Assembly (NCBI GenBank): GCA_016209205.1 | Contig: JACQWQ010000006.1 | Location: 1-49,145, forward strand | DNA: 49,145 nt | Source: Chloroflexota bacterium | GTDB lineage: Bacteria; Chloroflexota; Anaerolineae; UBA4142; SHND01 | Direction of reading: 5' to 3' | In this document: positions 31,676 to 39,770 of the stretch, one piece after another | Numbering within the stretch: the first letter of the stretch is position 1 | How the letters are laid out: every line of letters starts with the position of its first letter | Program-made: the position numbers and the translations under genes | The notes under the pieces: generated by a model | The model's input: only the letters and a program-made list of their open reading frames with translations | Database searches by the model: none | Told to the model about the DNA's origin: nothing

Positions 31676-33502
31676 ATGTCCATTTTGGTAGACGAATCCT
31701 CTTTTCCCCTCACCTCACGCGCTTCGCGTCCCGTGGATGGTGCGCTGGTCAATTTGCGCTGGGCGGTCATTGTACTGGCGTGGCTGGTCGTATTCCTCGT
31801 CACCGGAAATCCCATTCCGGAAAATTATCCCTTGCTGTGGATCGTAACCTATGCCACGTTCAACGCCTTGCTGCTCATCGGCGTACACTATCAACGTCTG
31901 CCGGAACGCTTGCCGATTCTCGGACTCGTCGGCGACATACTCTTTACGAGCATTCTCCCACTCTTGCCCGGCGTCAACAGCTCGTTTCTAAGTCTCTTTA
32001 CCATCTTTCCCACGTTGGTCGCCGCCATGCGCTTTGGCATTACCAAGGGTGCACTCGTCGCCGTCCTCGTCTTGCTGCCGTACGAAGCCGCCGCCGTCGT
32101 GCAATTCTTGCCTGAGAATGTCCGCGTGTTGGTGCCCCTGCACTTTGAAACCGACATTAATTTTTTCGCCGCGCTGCTGCCGATTCTTGCCGTGATGAGC
32201 GCGGTGGTCGTGGTCGGCTATTTGACCGAACGCGAACGCGAAGCCGCGATTGGCGCGGCGCACGTCGAACTGGCAGAGCTGCGGCAAGCCATTTCGAGCG
32301 CACGCCTGTTTTACGAATCGGCGGACTCGCTCAACGGCACGTCCAACTATGTCCAAATTTTGGACGTGATGCTGCAAGCAGGCGTGAATGGGATGCCGCG
32401 CGGTCACTTTGATCAAGGCGCGCCGGTGGGGATTGCGTTTGTGTTCGGCGATGTCACCGAAAGCGGCGACAAGCCCCTGCTCATTGCCGCCTCGCGCGGG
32501 CTGGACCGCAACGACGCGCAGCGCAGCTTGCCCGGCGAACAGGGAGTGATTGCCCAAGCGATCAAGACCGGCGATCCGATTCCCTTTAGCAAGGTAACGC
32601 AGGACCCGGAACTCGCCCATTTCGCGTCGCTGCGCCGCGCGCACAACGGCGTGTGCTATCCACTCCAGTCGGGTCTGGAAGTGTATGGCGCGGTCATCCT
32701 CGCGTCGCCGAGCGCGCAAAAACCCTCCGAGCAGCATCTCCGTCTCATGCGGGCGTTTATCAATCAAGCCGCGATTGCGTTTCAAAACGCGCAGCTCTAT
32801 CAAAACCTGCGCGCCGAACGCGATCACATTATCGAAGCCGAAGCCGCCGCACGCGCGAAACTCGCGCGCGATTTACACGACGGTCCGACGCAATCCATGG
32901 CCGCGCTGGCAATGCGGCTCGACTTTATCCGCTTGCTGCTCGACCGCGACGCCGCACAGGCAAAACAAGAATTGGAACAAGCACGCGAGGCGGTCATGCG
33001 CGTCGGCAAAGATTTGCGCGGCTTGCTCTTTACGCTGCGCCCGCTCACGTTGGAAACACAGGGGCTTTCGGCGGCATTGAAGCAATACGAGCAGCGCCTG
33101 CGCGACAATGACAATGTGCCGATTGACATTCAACCCGGCAACCTGGGCAATGAATTGGACACGAATATCGCGGCGACCGTTTTTGCGGTCATCGAAGAAG
33201 CCGTCAACAATGCGCGCAAACATGCGCGCGGCGCGCCCATCCACGTGAACGTGCAGCAGCAAAGCACGGCAATCATTGCAACGGTCGCCGACGAGGGTCC
33301 CGGATTCGACATGAGCGCGGTGGATACGAATTACAATGCCCGTGGCTCACTCGGCATGGTCAACATGCGCGACCGGGCGCGGCTGGTGGAAGGTCATCTC
33401 ACCGTCGAGTCGGCGCCGGGGCGCGGCACGCGCATCACGCTGCGTGTGCCCCTTCATGCTCAATCCACCACGGCGCGCACCGCTGCGTCCAAGCACACCT
33501 AG
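31676..33502 (+). CDS. Membrane sensor histidine kinase (NarL/DegS-type, HisKA_3)
   Basis: 608 residues. Six or so N-terminal membrane helices (residues about 25-190), a coiled linker, a GAF domain (about 215-390), then a HisKA_3 dimerisation box LARDLHDGPTQSMAALA with the phospho-accepting His near residue 400, and an HATPase_c domain with N box FAVIEEAVNNARKHA, G1 VADEGPGFDMS and G2 GSLGMVNMRDRA. The ATG at 31676 follows the terminator T-tract with no clear ribosome site, and a GTG upstream would translate the terminator. No response regulator gene lies in the window, so it is an orphan kinase. Confidence 0.88.
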   Translation: MSILVDESSFPLTSRASRPVDGALVNLRWAVIVLAWLVVFLVTGNPIPENYPLLWIVTYATFNALLLIGVHYQRLPERLPILGLVGDILFTSILPLLPGVNSSFLSLFTIFPTLVAAMRFGITKGALVAVLVLLPYEAAAVVQFLPENVRVLVPLHFETDINFFAALLPILAVMSAVVVVGYLTEREREAAIGAAHVELAELRQAISSARLFYESADSLNGTSNYVQILDVMLQAGVNGMPRGHFDQGAPVGIAFVFGDVTESGDKPLLIAASRGLDRNDAQRSLPGEQGVIAQAIKTGDPIPFSKVTQDPELAHFASLRRAHNGVCYPLQSGLEVYGAVILASPSAQKPSEQHLRLMRAFINQAAIAFQNAQLYQNLRAERDHIIEAEAAARAKLARDLHDGPTQSMAALAMRLDFIRLLLDRDAAQAKQELEQAREAVMRVGKDLRGLLFTLRPLTLETQGLSAALKQYEQRLRDNDNVPIDIQPGNLGNELDTNIAATVFAVIEEAVNNARKHARGAPIHVNVQQQSTAIIATVADEGPGFDMSAVDTNYNARGSLGMVNMRDRARLVEGHLTVESAPGRGTRITLRVPLHAQSTTARTAASKHT

Positions 33503-33528
33503 CCACTTTACGGGATTCTCCAATTTTG

Positions 33529-34395
33529 ATGGAACTTTTCTTTGCGCTTCTCGAAAATAGTCGCGGCTGGAATGCCGTGGCGCTCGCGCTCGTCTCGTTC
33601 GCGCTCTATGTCCTGGCGGCAAATTTTGCATGGGGCATCGCCAATGCGCCCGCTTCCGCGACGGCAAAACTATTGCGTACGCTCGCCGCACCGCGCGGGA
33701 TGCTCGCGCTGTATGAAAGCTTGCGTCTCGGGTTCTACATCGGCATCCCGTTCACGGCGTTGTATTTCGGTTGGATTGATTTGCGCGCCGTTGGCTTGGG
33801 CTGGCAAGACCTGGATTGGGCGGACGGCACGCGGTGGGCAATTGTGATTTTGCTCGCGGCATGGCTTGTACTGATGCTCATCTGGCTACCATATTTGCGC
33901 GCGACGCTGGACGTTCTCGCGTCGCCCGAAACACAACATCCTCTTCCGCGCCGCCTCGTCGAATTGATCTATATGCAGGCGCATTGGGCATTTTATCGCG
34001 CCGCCGCTGTTGGCATCCTCACGGGCGTGCTCCCCGATGCGTTGTATTGGGGCGCCGCAGCCGGTTTGGGCTTGACCTTGCTCGAAGCGTTTTTGAACCC
34101 ACGCGTGCGCGCCCGGCTCGGACACATTGGCGAGGCGGACGCGCTGGTGTGGAGCATGGGACAGGCGTTTATCAACGCATTGGCATTTCTCGTCACGCGC
34201 AATTTGTATTTGCTGGCGCTGATCCAACTTGTGCTCGAAATCACCGTTCCGCATTTGCGTCCGATGCGCGAACCCCAACGCGCCGCTGCCCCCCCCCTCC
34301 CAACGTACGCCGCGCGTCATCTGTACGCGAATAAAAAAACTCTGCGGTCCAAAACCGCAGAGTTCTTTGGTTCTTTGGGAAAAAAATGTTGGTAA
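33529..34395 (+). CDS. Multi-spanning membrane protein of unknown function
   Basis: 288 residues with about six membrane helices (near 15-35, 66-85, 103-123, 150-172, and two more to residue 235). The polar C-terminus (about 260 on) reads through a hairpin at 34338-34364 and looks accidental. It begins 27 bases after the histidine kinase stop and probably shares its transcript. Not recognised; some resemblance to CPBP-type protease membrane regions in length and topology, but the EExxxR motif is absent. Confidence 0.6.
   Translation: MELFFALLENSRGWNAVALALVSFALYVLAANFAWGIANAPASATAKLLRTLAAPRGMLALYESLRLGFYIGIPFTALYFGWIDLRAVGLGWQDLDWADGTRWAIVILLAAWLVLMLIWLPYLRATLDVLASPETQHPLPRRLVELIYMQAHWAFYRAAAVGILTGVLPDALYWGAAAGLGLTLLEAFLNPRVRARLGHIGEADALVWSMGQAFINALAFLVTRNLYLLALIQLVLEITVPHLRPMREPQRAAAPPLPTYAARHLYANKKTLRSKTAEFFGSLGKKCW
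34330..34366 (-). terminator. Intrinsic terminator for the minus-strand gene
   Basis: Stem AACTCTGCGGT / ACCGCAGAGTT at 34338-34364 with an A-run at 34333-34339, which is a U-tract on the minus strand. It would end transcripts from the small membrane protein gene at 34548. On the plus strand it lies inside the last codons of the membrane protein gene. Confidence 0.7.
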
Positions 34396-34419
34396 ATGAG
34401 TTGCACTCACTTACCCGCA

Positions 34420-34530
34420 AGCGAGCGGAGTTGAACTCCGAAACCTTGCGGCACAGCAGTCCAACCATGTGGTGAGCCCTTCGACTGCGCTCAGGGTAAA
34501 CTCCGTCGAACCATGCTGCACCAACAAGAA
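34420..34530. repeat. Palindromic intergenic sequence with GAGCCCTTCGACTGCGCTC motif
   Basis: Contains CGGAGTTGAACTCCG (perfect short palindrome) and GAGCCCTTCGACTGCGCTCAGGG, a sequence type common as a dispersed repeat in environmental genomes. No gene seen. Confidence 0.5.
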
Positions 34531-34547
34531 ATGCGAGGGGTTATAGG

Positions 34548-34847
34548 TCATTGATTCAATACGAACGCGAGCGCGACCATGATTCCAAGACATAACACCG
34601 CCAGCAACGCGATGCGCCGCAAGTCCGCATACACATAGCCGTAATCAAAATCCGATTCGGCGCTCGCCGGAATCGCGTGCTGCGCCCGACCTCGCCGCGC
34701 GGCGGCGCTCGGCATGCTCGTCGTCAATCCAAACTCTGCATCCGGCGCAGGCGTTTCCATCGGCGGAGGTGCAACGGGCGCGCGGTATTGTCCCATCGCG
34801 CGACGCTGAGCCGCGCGTTCTTTTTCTCGACGCGTTTTCTGTGGCAT
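34548..34847 (-). CDS. Small C-tail membrane protein
   Basis: 99 residues. A basic N-terminus (PQKTRREKERAAQRRA), a Pro/Ala-rich middle, and a single membrane helix at the very C-terminus (IALLAVLCLGIMVALAFVL). AGGAG lies eight bases before the ATG. It precedes no gene closely on its own strand but follows a sortase gene by 88 bases in the same direction. Unknown function; the layout suggests a tail-anchored protein. Confidence 0.65.
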   Translation of the reverse strand: MPQKTRREKERAAQRRAMGQYRAPVAPPPMETPAPDAEFGLTTSMPSAAARRGRAQHAIPASAESDFDYGYVYADLRRIALLAVLCLGIMVALAFVLNQ

Positions 34848-34888
34848 GAATAAAACTCCTCTAGGTAAAGGATGAAGGCAGAAGGCGC

Positions 34889-34925
34889 AAGTGCCTGTCC
34901 TTCACTCTGTTCAGGACAGGCACTT
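34889..34925. terminator. Hairpin after the sortase gene
   Basis: Perfect 12-bp stem AAGTGCCTGTCC / GGACAGGCACTT with a 13-base loop, ten bases past the sortase stop on the minus strand. No T-tract, so either a rho-dependent site or another dispersed repeat. Confidence 0.5.
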
Positions 34926-34935
34926 CCGCCTTTGA

Positions 34936-35844
34936 TTATGGTATCAATTGCGCGATCACCACCAACCGGTGCGTGTCCACGCGGTACGGATGGCAGGTAA
35001 TCAAAGTTACCACTGGTTCGCGGGTCGGCAGCAAGACCGATAATTCATTCGGCGAGACAATGCGTTTGGCGCGCACTTGATACTTGAAGCTGCGCCCTCC
35101 GGCATACACTTGAATTTCGTCGCCGTCTTTCAGCACTTCCAAGTCCTTGAATACTTCGCCAAAGACATCATTGTGGCCCGACAAAATCATATTGCCCCGT
35201 TCGCCGGGATTTGCCGACCCGCTATGATGCCCGACGCCGCGTTTCAATTCTTCCCAACCGTCACCCGGCACAATGGGCCAGTCCACCCCAATCGCGGGAA
35301 TCACAATGCGCGTCGGCGATTGCAGTCCGGGTGTCGGCGGCGGCAGCGCGGGCGCGGGCTGAACATTCACGCCAATCGAAGCTGGCAGCGCGTCGGGCGG
35401 CGCAGAAGCGCCCGGTAGTTCAGCCGACGCGGCGGGCGGAAACGACGAGCCCGGCAGTTCGCCCACTGGTTGGACTGGCGCAGCGGCAACGTTCGTCACC
35501 GGCTGCGCATCCTGTGTCTGCGGCGACGTGCGCAGTGATTGCGCAAATTCCAGATTCAACGCTTGCAGATTGCCGAATGCGACGGCGATAATGCCGAGCA
35601 AGCCAAGCACCGCCGCGACTTCGACGAGCAGCAAGATTTTGTCGCGCCACCCGCGGCGGCGGCGCGGTTTGCGCGGCGCGGCGCCGGGTTCGATCGTGAT
35701 GGGATTGAAACGTCGCGTCTCGTCCGCTTCCACAAACGCACGCGCCCGTTCGATCCGCTTGCGCTCCGCGACGATACTTTCCAATTCTTCGAGCGACAAA
35801 TCACTCACGCGTCGCTCGTCGTCCGCATGATTTGATCTTGCCAT
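34936..35844 (-). CDS. Sortase (class D/E-like)
   Basis: 302 residues. A cytoplasmic N-terminus, one membrane helix (about 70-90), a Pro/Ala-rich stalk to about 165, then the sortase beta-barrel with catalytic His in SGHNDVFGE, Cys in TLITCHP and Arg in YRVDTHRLVV. Class D enzymes carry the TLxTC form seen here. Sortases cleave surface-protein sorting signals and join them to peptidoglycan or pili, which supports a monoderm-type envelope. No LPxTG-type substrate is encoded next to it. MurJ lies immediately upstream. Confidence 0.87.
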   Translation of the reverse strand: MARSNHADDERRVSDLSLEELESIVAERKRIERARAFVEADETRRFNPITIEPGAAPRKPRRRRGWRDKILLLVEVAAVLGLLGIIAVAFGNLQALNLEFAQSLRTSPQTQDAQPVTNVAAAPVQPVGELPGSSFPPAASAELPGASAPPDALPASIGVNVQPAPALPPPTPGLQSPTRIVIPAIGVDWPIVPGDGWEELKRGVGHHSGSANPGERGNMILSGHNDVFGEVFKDLEVLKDGDEIQVYAGGRSFKYQVRAKRIVSPNELSVLLPTREPVVTLITCHPYRVDTHRLVVIAQLIP

Positions 35845-35899
35845 GAGCGCAGAGCATTATAACGCGCCCGCGCTCAAGGACAAAACGTTCGTTGGGACA

Positions 35900-35972
35900 C
35901 CAAGACCCCAAGTGTTTTTCGACATCACGGCTCTCGTGTCGCGCACGGTGGCGAAAACACTTGGGGTCTTGG
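35900..35972. repeat. CCCAAGTGTTTT palindromic element, third copy
   Basis: CCAAGACCCCAAGTGTTTTTC ends, after a divergent middle, with GAAAACACTTGGGGTCTTGG. The 20-base ends are nearly perfect inverted repeats. It matches the pair at 27456-27606. Confidence 0.88.
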
Positions 35973-35974
35973 TC

Positions 35975-37555
35975 TCAACCGCGCCCGCGCCGCGCGCGCC
36001 TCTGCAATACACCGACCAGTTGATCCAATTCACGGACGCGCAGCACTTTTAAAACAATCACGTAAACAATCCCGCCCAGCAACGCCGGAACAAGGACGCG
36101 TCCGATTTCCAGAACAACTCCACTCGCAAAATCGAGCGGCGGCACAAAAAACATTGCCGCGCCCATCGCCGCGCTCGCAAGCAATAATTTTAGCGTCGTC
36201 GTACCCACACCCTCGCCGCCGATGCCGCCCAGACGCGTGCGCGTGAACCAAAGCATCACCACCGCGTGTCCTGCCAACTGCGCGGAATTCGCCAGCACCA
36301 GGCCGAGATAACCGAGCGGTTGAATCAGGGCAAATGCGACGACGAGATAAATGCCCAACGCGACGACCGCGACGAGGTTGGGCAGCAGCGTATTTTTGCG
36401 CGCGTAAAACGCAAAGACCAACGGTTGGTCAATTGCCGCGAACGCGGTACCGAAAAGATAAAATTGTAACGCACGCGCCGTCGCCGCCGTATCGCTTGCC
36501 GTAAACGCGCCGTGTTGAAACACCAATTCCACGACTGGCGTCGCCAAAACGAACAGTCCGACGACGGCAGGCAAAATCAACAGCAGCACCAGTTTCAAAC
36601 CAAAGGCGAGCAGTTTGCGGAACTCTGCTGCGTTTCCCGCGCGCGAGAGCGTCGGCAGAATCGCGAACGAAATCGCGGTCGTCACTAAACCGAGCGGCAA
36701 TTGCACGAGATACGTCGCCGCTTGCATCCACGCGAGCGATTGGTCGCCCGTGCGCGAAGTGAGATTGCGATCAATCGCGACGCCGATGAGCGCGATGGTC
36801 AGCCCACCCAACACGGGCACGTACAAACGCCCAATCTGTTTTAACGCGGGATGGCGCAAATCGAACCTGACGCGCAGCGACGCATTTCGCAAACCAATCG
36901 CTTGCAAAACAACCTGCGACGCCGCGCCGACGACCACGCCCAGCACCGCGCTCGTGATGCCCAAGACAGGCGTCAGCGCCAGCGCGCAGACGATGATGCT
37001 CAAATTGAACGCGGCAGTAATAAACGCGGGCAGCGTAAAATTTTTCAGCGCAAAGAGGACGCCCGACAGCACACCCGCCATGCCGATAAAAAATACGGCG
37101 GGCAAAATCAGACGAATCATTTGCACGCCCACCGCGCGCAACTGTTCATCGTACCCCGCGCCGAGAATTACAAACAACGGCTCTGCAAGCAATTCCAATC
37201 CGAGCACCGCCAGGGCGAGCAGCAGCGCAATGACGCTCAAAACGGTGCTGACCAAATTCCAAAACTCGCGGCGGCGACTTGGATCGGCGGCGTATTCGCT
37301 CAAGACCGGCACGAGCGCCGCCGTGATCAGTCCGCCGACGAGAAAATCGTACAGCGTAATGACGAGTGTGGATGCGACTTTTAGAACACTGACATAGCCC
37401 GTCGCGCCGAACAAGTCATAAATCACGATTTCGCGCCCCAAACCCAACACGCGCGACGCGATATTGCCCGCCGCCAAAATCGTCGCCGCGCCGACAATGC
37501 CGCGCGTGGAGGATTCCGGGGCGGGTTGTGCGATGGAATCGGTTTCAACAGACAT
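35975..37555 (-). CDS. murJ: Lipid II flippase MurJ
   Basis: 526 residues with 14 predicted helices. Family text is clear: AAGNIASRVLGLGREIVIYDLFG at the N-terminus, a GGLITAALVPVLSEY segment, GMAGVLSGVLFALKNFTLPAF, and the central VIDRNLTSRTG-like loop with RNLTSRTGDQSLAWMQAA, each recurring in MurJ/MviN proteins. It flips undecaprenyl-linked peptidoglycan precursor to the outer membrane face. The last codons abut the palindromic element at 35900-35972. The basic N- and C-terminal tails are cytoplasmic. Confidence 0.93.
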   Translation of the reverse strand: MSVETDSIAQPAPESSTRGIVGAATILAAGNIASRVLGLGREIVIYDLFGATGYVSVLKVASTLVITLYDFLVGGLITAALVPVLSEYAADPSRRREFWNLVSTVLSVIALLLALAVLGLELLAEPLFVILGAGYDEQLRAVGVQMIRLILPAVFFIGMAGVLSGVLFALKNFTLPAFITAAFNLSIIVCALALTPVLGITSAVLGVVVGAASQVVLQAIGLRNASLRVRFDLRHPALKQIGRLYVPVLGGLTIALIGVAIDRNLTSRTGDQSLAWMQAATYLVQLPLGLVTTAISFAILPTLSRAGNAAEFRKLLAFGLKLVLLLILPAVVGLFVLATPVVELVFQHGAFTASDTAATARALQFYLFGTAFAAIDQPLVFAFYARKNTLLPNLVAVVALGIYLVVAFALIQPLGYLGLVLANSAQLAGHAVVMLWFTRTRLGGIGGEGVGTTTLKLLLASAAMGAAMFFVPPLDFASGVVLEIGRVLVPALLGGIVYVIVLKVLRVRELDQLVGVLQRRARRGRG

Positions 37556-37570
37556 GCGGGGAATTATTTA

Positions 37571-37912
37571 TCAAAGCGCAAAGAGCTGCTTCAACTTGGC
37601 TGCCACTTCGTTCTGCAAAGCGGGCGACAATTCACCCAGTTCGCGTTGAATGAGCGTCGTCGTTACGGTCAACAAACGGTGCAGCCGCAGCGCCGAAGCC
37701 ACGCGCAAACCTGTCTTGGCGAAATCAGGATGGCTCGCTTGCAGAATGAGGTCCGATTCAAGGGGATTCGTCGGCAATTGGCTTGTGATGAACGCAATGA
37801 CAATATGCCGATGCGCGCCAATCGGATCGGTCAATACGACAGCAGGGCGCACTTTGGACGAGGATAAATCATCAAACGGAAAAGGAACGAGAACGACTTT
37901 ACCCTCGATCAT
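37571..37912 (-). CDS. MazF/PemK-type toxin
   Basis: 113 residues from MIEGKVVLVPFPF. The opening GxVVLVPFPFDDLSSSKVRPAVVL holds the conserved RP-A-V-V loop, and IVIAFITSQLP the second strand, both typical of MazF endoribonucleases, which cleave mRNA at short specific sequences. The preferred start overlaps the upstream antitoxin gene by 14 bases. Full length for the family, with no visible lesion, unlike the other toxins in this window. Confidence 0.85.
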   Translation of the reverse strand: MIEGKVVLVPFPFDDLSSSKVRPAVVLTDPIGAHRHIVIAFITSQLPTNPLESDLILQASHPDFAKTGLRVASALRLHRLLTVTTTLIQRELGELSPALQNEVAAKLKQLFAL

Positions 37913-38150
37913 GGAATGGTTTCCCGTCACTCACAGTGTAAATATCTTCGCGCGCGTCGTTGAGAAAAGCGAGCGACGGACTCGATGCCGCCGCGCGCAA
38001 CCATTCGCCTTCTTCGATTTCAGAGTCGTCGGCGAGCAAAATAATGACGCGTACGTGTCGCACCATATTGGCAGGCAGCGGCTGATCCAACACAAGATGC
38101 CGTTCATCATCAACGGTTGCGGTCGTTTCGATGGCGCGTAAAGTGTCCAT
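37899..38150 (-). CDS. Antitoxin paired with the MazF-like toxin
   Basis: 83 residues. It opens with TLRAIETTATVDDERHLVLDQPLP, a short beta-rich DNA-binding-type start like MazE/AbrB-related or DUF2281-type antitoxins, and ends in an acidic stretch (FLNDAREDIYTVSDGKPF) fit for covering the toxin. A strong AGGAAAGGAAA lies upstream of its ATG. It overlaps the toxin by 14 bases, as usual for such pairs. Family is assigned mainly from position. Confidence 0.72.
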   Translation of the reverse strand: MDTLRAIETTATVDDERHLVLDQPLPANMVRHVRVIILLADDSEIEEGEWLRAAASSPSLAFLNDAREDIYTVSDGKPFHDRG

Positions 38151-38165
38151 AACACATTTCCTTTC

Positions 38166-38345
38166 CTATTGTCCCGGTGTATCCGCCTCTTGGTTGAATT
38201 CCAACGCTTCACGCAGAGTGACGCGCAGTGTTTCGAGTAACTCCTCTCGCGAGGGTTCTTGGCAATTCACTCCGGGAATTTCTTCGATCCAACCAATCCA
38301 CCACTTGCCGTCTTGGCGAATTACTGCCGTATAGGTGTTGTTCAT
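38166..38345 (-). CDS. HicB-like small protein without a HicA partner
   Basis: 59 residues: an opening YTAVIRQDGKWWIGWIEEIPGVNCQEPSREELLETL with the Trp-Ile-x-x-x-EIPG core of HicB-type antitoxins, and a helix LRVTLREALEF. AGGAGG lies six bases upstream of the ATG. No HicA (double-stranded RNA-binding-fold toxin) gene is adjacent; the next gene 15 bases downstream is the MazE-like antitoxin. It may be an orphan or a second antitoxin in the MazEF operon. Confidence 0.72.
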   Translation of the reverse strand: MNNTYTAVIRQDGKWWIGWIEEIPGVNCQEPSREELLETLRVTLREALEFNQEADTPGQ

Positions 38346-38353
38346 TTCCCCTC

Positions 38354-39382
38354 CTACAATCCCGACACATCTACTGATTCCGCCACGCGCGCTTCCACAT
38401 CGTCAAATTCATCTTGGCCGCGCACAGGAATCGCGTCGGCGGAAATCACCGCGCTCTGTGCTGAGGTAATGTTCCACATGCGACAGAATGCGCAGCGCCC
38501 CGGCGCGGTGGTCGGCTGACCGCACACTTCGCACGCGTGCAATTCGGTTTTGTCCGCGGGCGCTTGGAAAAAACCTTCGGCGCGCGCTTTCAAGAATTGA
38601 ATATAGAACTGCAATTTCGCGCCGGGCGATTCGTTCTCGAGTTGATTCAACAGCGTCTTGTAGAAATTGGTGAGATTGCCGACGGCATGCGGACATTCGT
38701 CATAGACGTAATCAATCCCGCGCACCAGCGCGTAGGTCGCCGTCTCGCGTTCGTAAAAACGGCAAAACGGTTTCACTTTGCGCGCCAAGCCGTCGCTGGC
38801 TTCGAGCACCGGCGCTTGACGCGCGAGATAGCCGGTTTGCCAGTGCAGTGTGTTTTGCATCAACACTGCCGCTTCGTCGTCAAGATTGTGCCCGGTAGCC
38901 AGAACCGTGTATCCGCGTTCCGCCGCGAGCCGGTTCATCACGTACCGCTTGGTGAGTCCGCACGCGGCGCACGGCTTGCCGTGCCCGCGCGTATTTTCGC
39001 GCGCGATTTGGGGAATCGTTTTGCCATAAGTTTCTTGAATATCCACAACGTGCAGCGTCGCAGCAGGCACAACTTTTTCTTGGAATTCGCGAATGCGCGC
39101 GAGCGACTGGTCGGAATACGCAATGTCGCCTTGAATGCCCAAGCCGATGTACAAACCATCGCTGGTGTAGCCGAGCCGCGTCAATACATCCCACAGCGCG
39201 AGCGAATCCTTTCCGCCGCTGACCGCGACGAGAATCCGCGCGTCGCGGTCAAACATCTTGTATTTTTCAATCGCCCGCTGCGTCGAATCCACAAACCACT
39301 CGCCATAATGCTCGCCGCACAACGCGAGCTTGTGATGACGCATGTTGATCACGGCGGACGAGTTACACTTTCGACAGCGCAT
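38354..39382 (-). CDS. TtuA-type tRNA thiolase
   Basis: 342 residues. The PP-loop SGGKDSL near residue 55 binds ATP for adenylation of the tRNA base. The N-terminal CRKC with a later C..H pair and the C-terminal CEVCGQP and CAFCRMW give the two zinc fingers of the TtuA/Ncs6 (rather than TtcA) group, and CAACG plus the RFYERE region supply the Fe-S cluster ligands. In thermophiles this enzyme makes 2-thio-ribothymidine at position 54 using a ubiquitin-like sulfur carrier, which here lies directly upstream. The heptamer array occupies the leader and leaves no clear ribosome binding site. Confidence 0.85.
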   Translation of the reverse strand: MRCRKCNSSAVINMRHHKLALCGEHYGEWFVDSTQRAIEKYKMFDRDARILVAVSGGKDSLALWDVLTRLGYTSDGLYIGLGIQGDIAYSDQSLARIREFQEKVVPAATLHVVDIQETYGKTIPQIARENTRGHGKPCAACGLTKRYVMNRLAAERGYTVLATGHNLDDEAAVLMQNTLHWQTGYLARQAPVLEASDGLARKVKPFCRFYERETATYALVRGIDYVYDECPHAVGNLTNFYKTLLNQLENESPGAKLQFYIQFLKARAEGFFQAPADKTELHACEVCGQPTTAPGRCAFCRMWNITSAQSAVISADAIPVRGQDEFDDVEARVAESVDVSGL

Positions 39383-39384
39383 TG

Positions 39385-39475
39385 CCAGTGAACAGTAATC
39401 AGTAATCAGTAATCAGTTATCAGTTATCATTCACACATCTGATGACTGGTCACTGATGACTGATTACTGGTTACT
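39385..39475. repeat. Heptanucleotide CAGTAAT/CTGATGA array
   Basis: About a dozen imperfect copies of the 7-bp step between the TtuA- and TtuB-like genes. It supplies the leader of the first and the last three codons plus stop of the second. Same family as 5000-5115 and 21618-21665. Confidence 0.85.
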
Positions 39476-39664
39476 TCCTCCCGACACCACTGCCACCAAT
39501 TTCACTTCATCACCTTGCCGCAGTACCACATCGTCAGTCACGAGTTTGCGGTTGACGGTAATCAAAACGCTTTCGGGGTCAATGCCGATTTTTTTCAACG
39601 CATCGCGCGCGGTGATATTGTCCTTGACCTCGAATTTTTTGTTGCGAAACGTGATTTGAATCAT
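39464..39664 (-). CDS. TtuB/ThiS/MoaD-like sulfur carrier with extended tail
   Basis: 66 residues with a beta-grasp fold: ITFRNKKFEVKDNITARDALKKIGI, then VLITVNRKLVTDDVVLRQGDEVKLVAVVSGG. These carriers must end in Gly-Gly for activation and thiocarboxylate formation. Here GG is followed by SNQ and a stop, all made by the heptamer repeat that abuts the gene. The sulfur carrier and the thiolase at 38354 form an operon. The extra residues may need trimming by a JAMM-type protease, or the protein may be impaired. Confidence 0.82.
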   Translation of the reverse strand: MIQITFRNKKFEVKDNITARDALKKIGIDPESVLITVNRKLVTDDVVLRQGDEVKLVAVVSGGSNQ

Positions 39665-39770
39665 GGCGCGTCATTCTAACGCATTCGGCAGATTGGTCAA
39701 GACAACCACGTGATTCGCGCGTTTGATGCTAGAATTGAGTCCACACCAGACTCGATCAAGGAGGCAAAGG

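Noticed and set aside
33529-34395. CPBP intramembrane protease
   Set aside because: Topology is similar but the EExxxR and HxxxN/B motifs are missing.
34420-34500. tRNA-like sequence on the minus strand
   Set aside because: A T-arm-like GGAGTTCAACTCC occurs, but no acceptor stem or D arm can be formed.
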